Assembly: GCA_963556495.2 (NCBI GenBank)
Contig: OY747705.1
Coordinates: 31,407,298-31,471,297, forward strand
Direction of reading: 5' to 3'
DNA: 64,000 bases
From: Valencia hispanica
Lineage: Eukaryota > Chordata > Actinopteri > Cyprinodontiformes > Valenciidae
The position numbers and the translations under genes are program-made. A model generated the notes under the pieces. The model was not told the DNA's origin, searched no databases, and worked only from the letters and a program-made list of their open reading frames with translations. Below, piece after piece: positions 62,219-64,000 of the stretch (positions are counted from its first letter, which is position 1; the number at the start of each line of letters is the position of its first letter).

Positions 62219-62263
62219 CATACACACGCACGTACGCACACACGCATGCACGCACACAGACGC
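62219..62263. repeat. Alternating CA/CG-rich tract
   Basis: Low-complexity ACACACGCACGTACGCAC-type sequence, mostly alternating purine and pyrimidine. Confidence 0.8.
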
Positions 62264-63183
62264 AGAGATTCTCCAATAGCACGGGTCATTTGCTGATATT
62301 TTGTAGTTGGAAAAGAGCATGGACTGCGGCTGTCTCTGTGTTTCTTTCTGACAAGAAGCAGTTTGAAATGAGGCCTTTGTGTGGCGGTGCTTATTAAGCA
62401 CACTTTGTGCTGCTAATTGAAAAAGCAATGATCACCCTTGAGAGTGAAAAGCGAGTGCCCCGTGTAGAGGAGTTTTGTTTATAGGCAAGATGCTATGGTT
62501 GAAAGATGCTGATTAGCATGAATAAATGAGATAGCTTATCTTTGAATTGCATTCCCAGTGCTACTCTCCTATTGAAGATTAATTGCCACTCACAAGGTAT
62601 TGCAAAAAGTTCATTTTCATCAATCGATTTCCCTTAATTCCTGAATTCCCATAGAAGTGCATTAAATTGGTAACGTAACCACACTTCATGCATCATTAAC
62701 TTTGTCGGCAATTACTCGTATAATGTATTGCATGTGACATTTGGTAGAAGCATGTTATTTTTGGACCATTAGATAGTAACAGGAATATTATCACATACTA
62801 ATAGTTACAAGTCAAACATTTATGGTGGTCATTTGGCCAGCCAAATGGATTTTAAATTTATCGTCATCCCAGTGTCAGGTTTTGAATATTGTTAATAATA
62901 GTTTTACCAGCAGTAAATACTGTTGTTTAAAGAAGCAGAAAATATTTTATGAGGACATTAAAATCTGTTGGTAAAGTCATAAAGATACTTTATTGGCACA
63001 GAAAATAAATATTTAGCACCAACAAACAAGCAAGGATTCTGGCCCTCACAGACCTGTTACTTCTTCTTTAAAAAGCTCTTCTATCCTCCACTCGTTACCT
63101 CTATTAATGGCACCTGTTTGAACTCGTTATCTGTATAAAATACACCTGTCCACACCTTTAAGCAGTCAGACTCCAACCTCCAC

Positions 63184-64000
63184 CATGGCCAAGACCAAAG
63201 AGCTGTCTAAGGATTGGCCCATACTACTGGCCCATACCAGTCCATTTTTGGCCACCCTTCAGTTGTAGGTCCATGGGACAATGGTCCACTACGGTTAGGA
63301 CAGACCTACTGGTGTCACACAACACAGTCCTTTGATTGGTGGAATAAAAAACACCAAGCATGAGCTGCTGTCTTGACTTTTTTTGTCATGTTTTATTGTG
63401 TCCCGATTCTTGCCGCACTTGTATGACTGCGCAGTACATTTTTAGGTTGAACCCCTCCCGGCCTGTGAGAGTCCAGCCGGCGGTGGAAACACTCTTCTGA
63501 ATATGCCGGACCGTAGAAAAGCGGACCGAGCCGCACCGTTCTGCTCAGTGGAAACGAGGCTAAAGGTTACTGTTAGTAGCACACTATGTTTTCATCAATT
63601 AAAATCCTGCACACATCCAGACCCGTCTAAAGTTAGAGACCATCTGGATGATCCAGAGGAGGATTGGGAGAATGTCATGTGGTCAGATGAGACCAAAACA
63701 GAACTCTTTGGTAGAAACGCTGTGTTTGAAGGGGGAAGAATGCTGAGTTGCATACCCAGAACACCATGCCCACTGTGAAGCATTGGAATGGAAACATTAT
63801 GCTTTGGGCTGCTTTTCTGCAAAGGGGACAGGATGACTGATCTGCATTAATGCAAGGATGAATGGGGCCATTTGGCATGAGATTTTGGGCAAAAACCTCC
63901 TTCCATCAGTGAGAGCACTGAAGATGAAACGTGGTTGGATCTTCCAACATGACAATGATCCCAAACACATCGCCTGGGCAACGAATTGTTACGTAAGAAG
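63184..64000 (+). pseudogene. Tc1 transposase, interrupted and partial
   Basis: The start at 63184 reads MAKTKELSKD and is then cut at about 63213 by unrelated sequence. The transposase resumes near 63620: SKVRDHLDDPEEDWENVMWS then DETKTELFGRNAV (first catalytic Asp), a frame change, KHWNGNIMLWAAFLQ-like sequence and QHDNDPKH near 63950 (second Asp). The Glu region should lie past the window end. Frame breaks occur near 63735 and around 63830 ('ggatgactgatctgc'). It is not functional as it stands. Confidence 0.8.
63213..63575. mobile_element. Possible nested insertion in the Tc1 element
   Basis: Between LSKD and the resumed transposase lie about 360 bp unlike Tc1. They contain 'tggcccatactactggccca' at the left and 'ccgttctgctcagtggaaac' with 'gaggctaaaggtt' at the right. 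The last resembles ends of fish Harbinger-type MITEs ('cggtggaaac'). No inverted ends or duplication could be fixed. Confidence 0.4.

Larger units (their letters stand above)
61197..63029. other. Intronic DNA, no gene
   Basis: It contains the second direct-repeat unit (61440-61545) and a CA/CG-rich alternating tract (62219-62263). The segment 62460-62720 is unusually free of simple repeats but has no identified function. Confidence 0.4.
63030..64000 (+). mobile_element. Tc1/mariner element, right part beyond the window
   Basis: The leader 'gacctgttacttcttcttta' and 'ttaatggcacctgtttgaac' and the start codon context 'caccatggccaagaccaaag' are typical of a fish Tc1 family. The transposase continues to the window edge. 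A segment at about 63213-63575 interrupts it. The left terminus was not resolved. Confidence 0.78.

Overview
The window looks like teleost fish chromosomal DNA and behaves as two very long introns around one small coding exon. The only cellular gene I can support is a single exon at 29769-30007 (+). It encodes the first Ig domain of an IgLON cell-adhesion protein and fits negr1 (neuronal growth regulator 1) best. Everything left of it is read as intron 1 and everything right of it as intron 2. The teleost assignment rests on the repeat mix: Tc1/mariner, hAT and PIF/Harbinger DNA transposons, L2/Rex1-type LINEs, a Penelope-like element, a tRNA-headed SINE and long AT dinucleotide tracts. The species cannot be named from the sequence.

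Layout, left to right. 1-2.4 kb: a repeat-like block carrying a PIF/Harbinger element (411-1778, 3-bp target duplication CAG) with both its genes broken by an internal deletion. 3.0-5.0 kb: a non-autonomous hAT element with a second Harbinger nested inside it. 6.5-7.15 kb: an L2 LINE 3' end, followed by an unassigned exon-like open segment. 9.9 kb: a LINE 3'-UTR fragment. 12.2-15.5 kb: a cluster of a hAT MITE, a degraded Tc1 element and a truncated hAT copy. 15.5-28.2 kb: the quietest part, mostly unique intronic sequence. 29.0-30.0 kb: a Tc1 deletion derivative, then the negr1 exon.

32.0-33.3 kb: an L2 LINE inserted into an unclassified repeat, called R here. 35.2-36.8 kb: two hAT elements, the first related to the 14.8-kb copy but inverted. 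38.1-38.6 kb: a Penelope-like 3' end with a GIY-YIG relic. 40.9-44.2 kb: a hAT MITE, a nearly intact Tc1 element with one frameshift, and a LINE reverse-transcriptase relic. 45.6-49.1 kb: R, L2, two Tc1 relics and a Rex1-like LINE in a row. 49.5-51.6 kb: a Harbinger element, then a solo LTR with a 5-bp duplication. 52.9 kb: a SINE. 55.55 kb: a 128-bp spacerless palindrome. 58.7-61.2 kb: hAT, Tc1 and LINE relics. 63.0 kb to the end: a Tc1 transposase that runs off the window.

The transposon genes do not form a pathway with each other. They are independent insertions, and several nestings give relative ages. Apart from the transposons, the most unusual signal is a set of perfect or near-perfect short palindromes (18.5, 47.8, 55.6 and 61.2 kb) and perfect-stem hairpins (14.1 and 34.7 kb). 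No rRNA, genuine tRNA gene, CRISPR array or intact protein-coding gene besides the negr1 exon was found.
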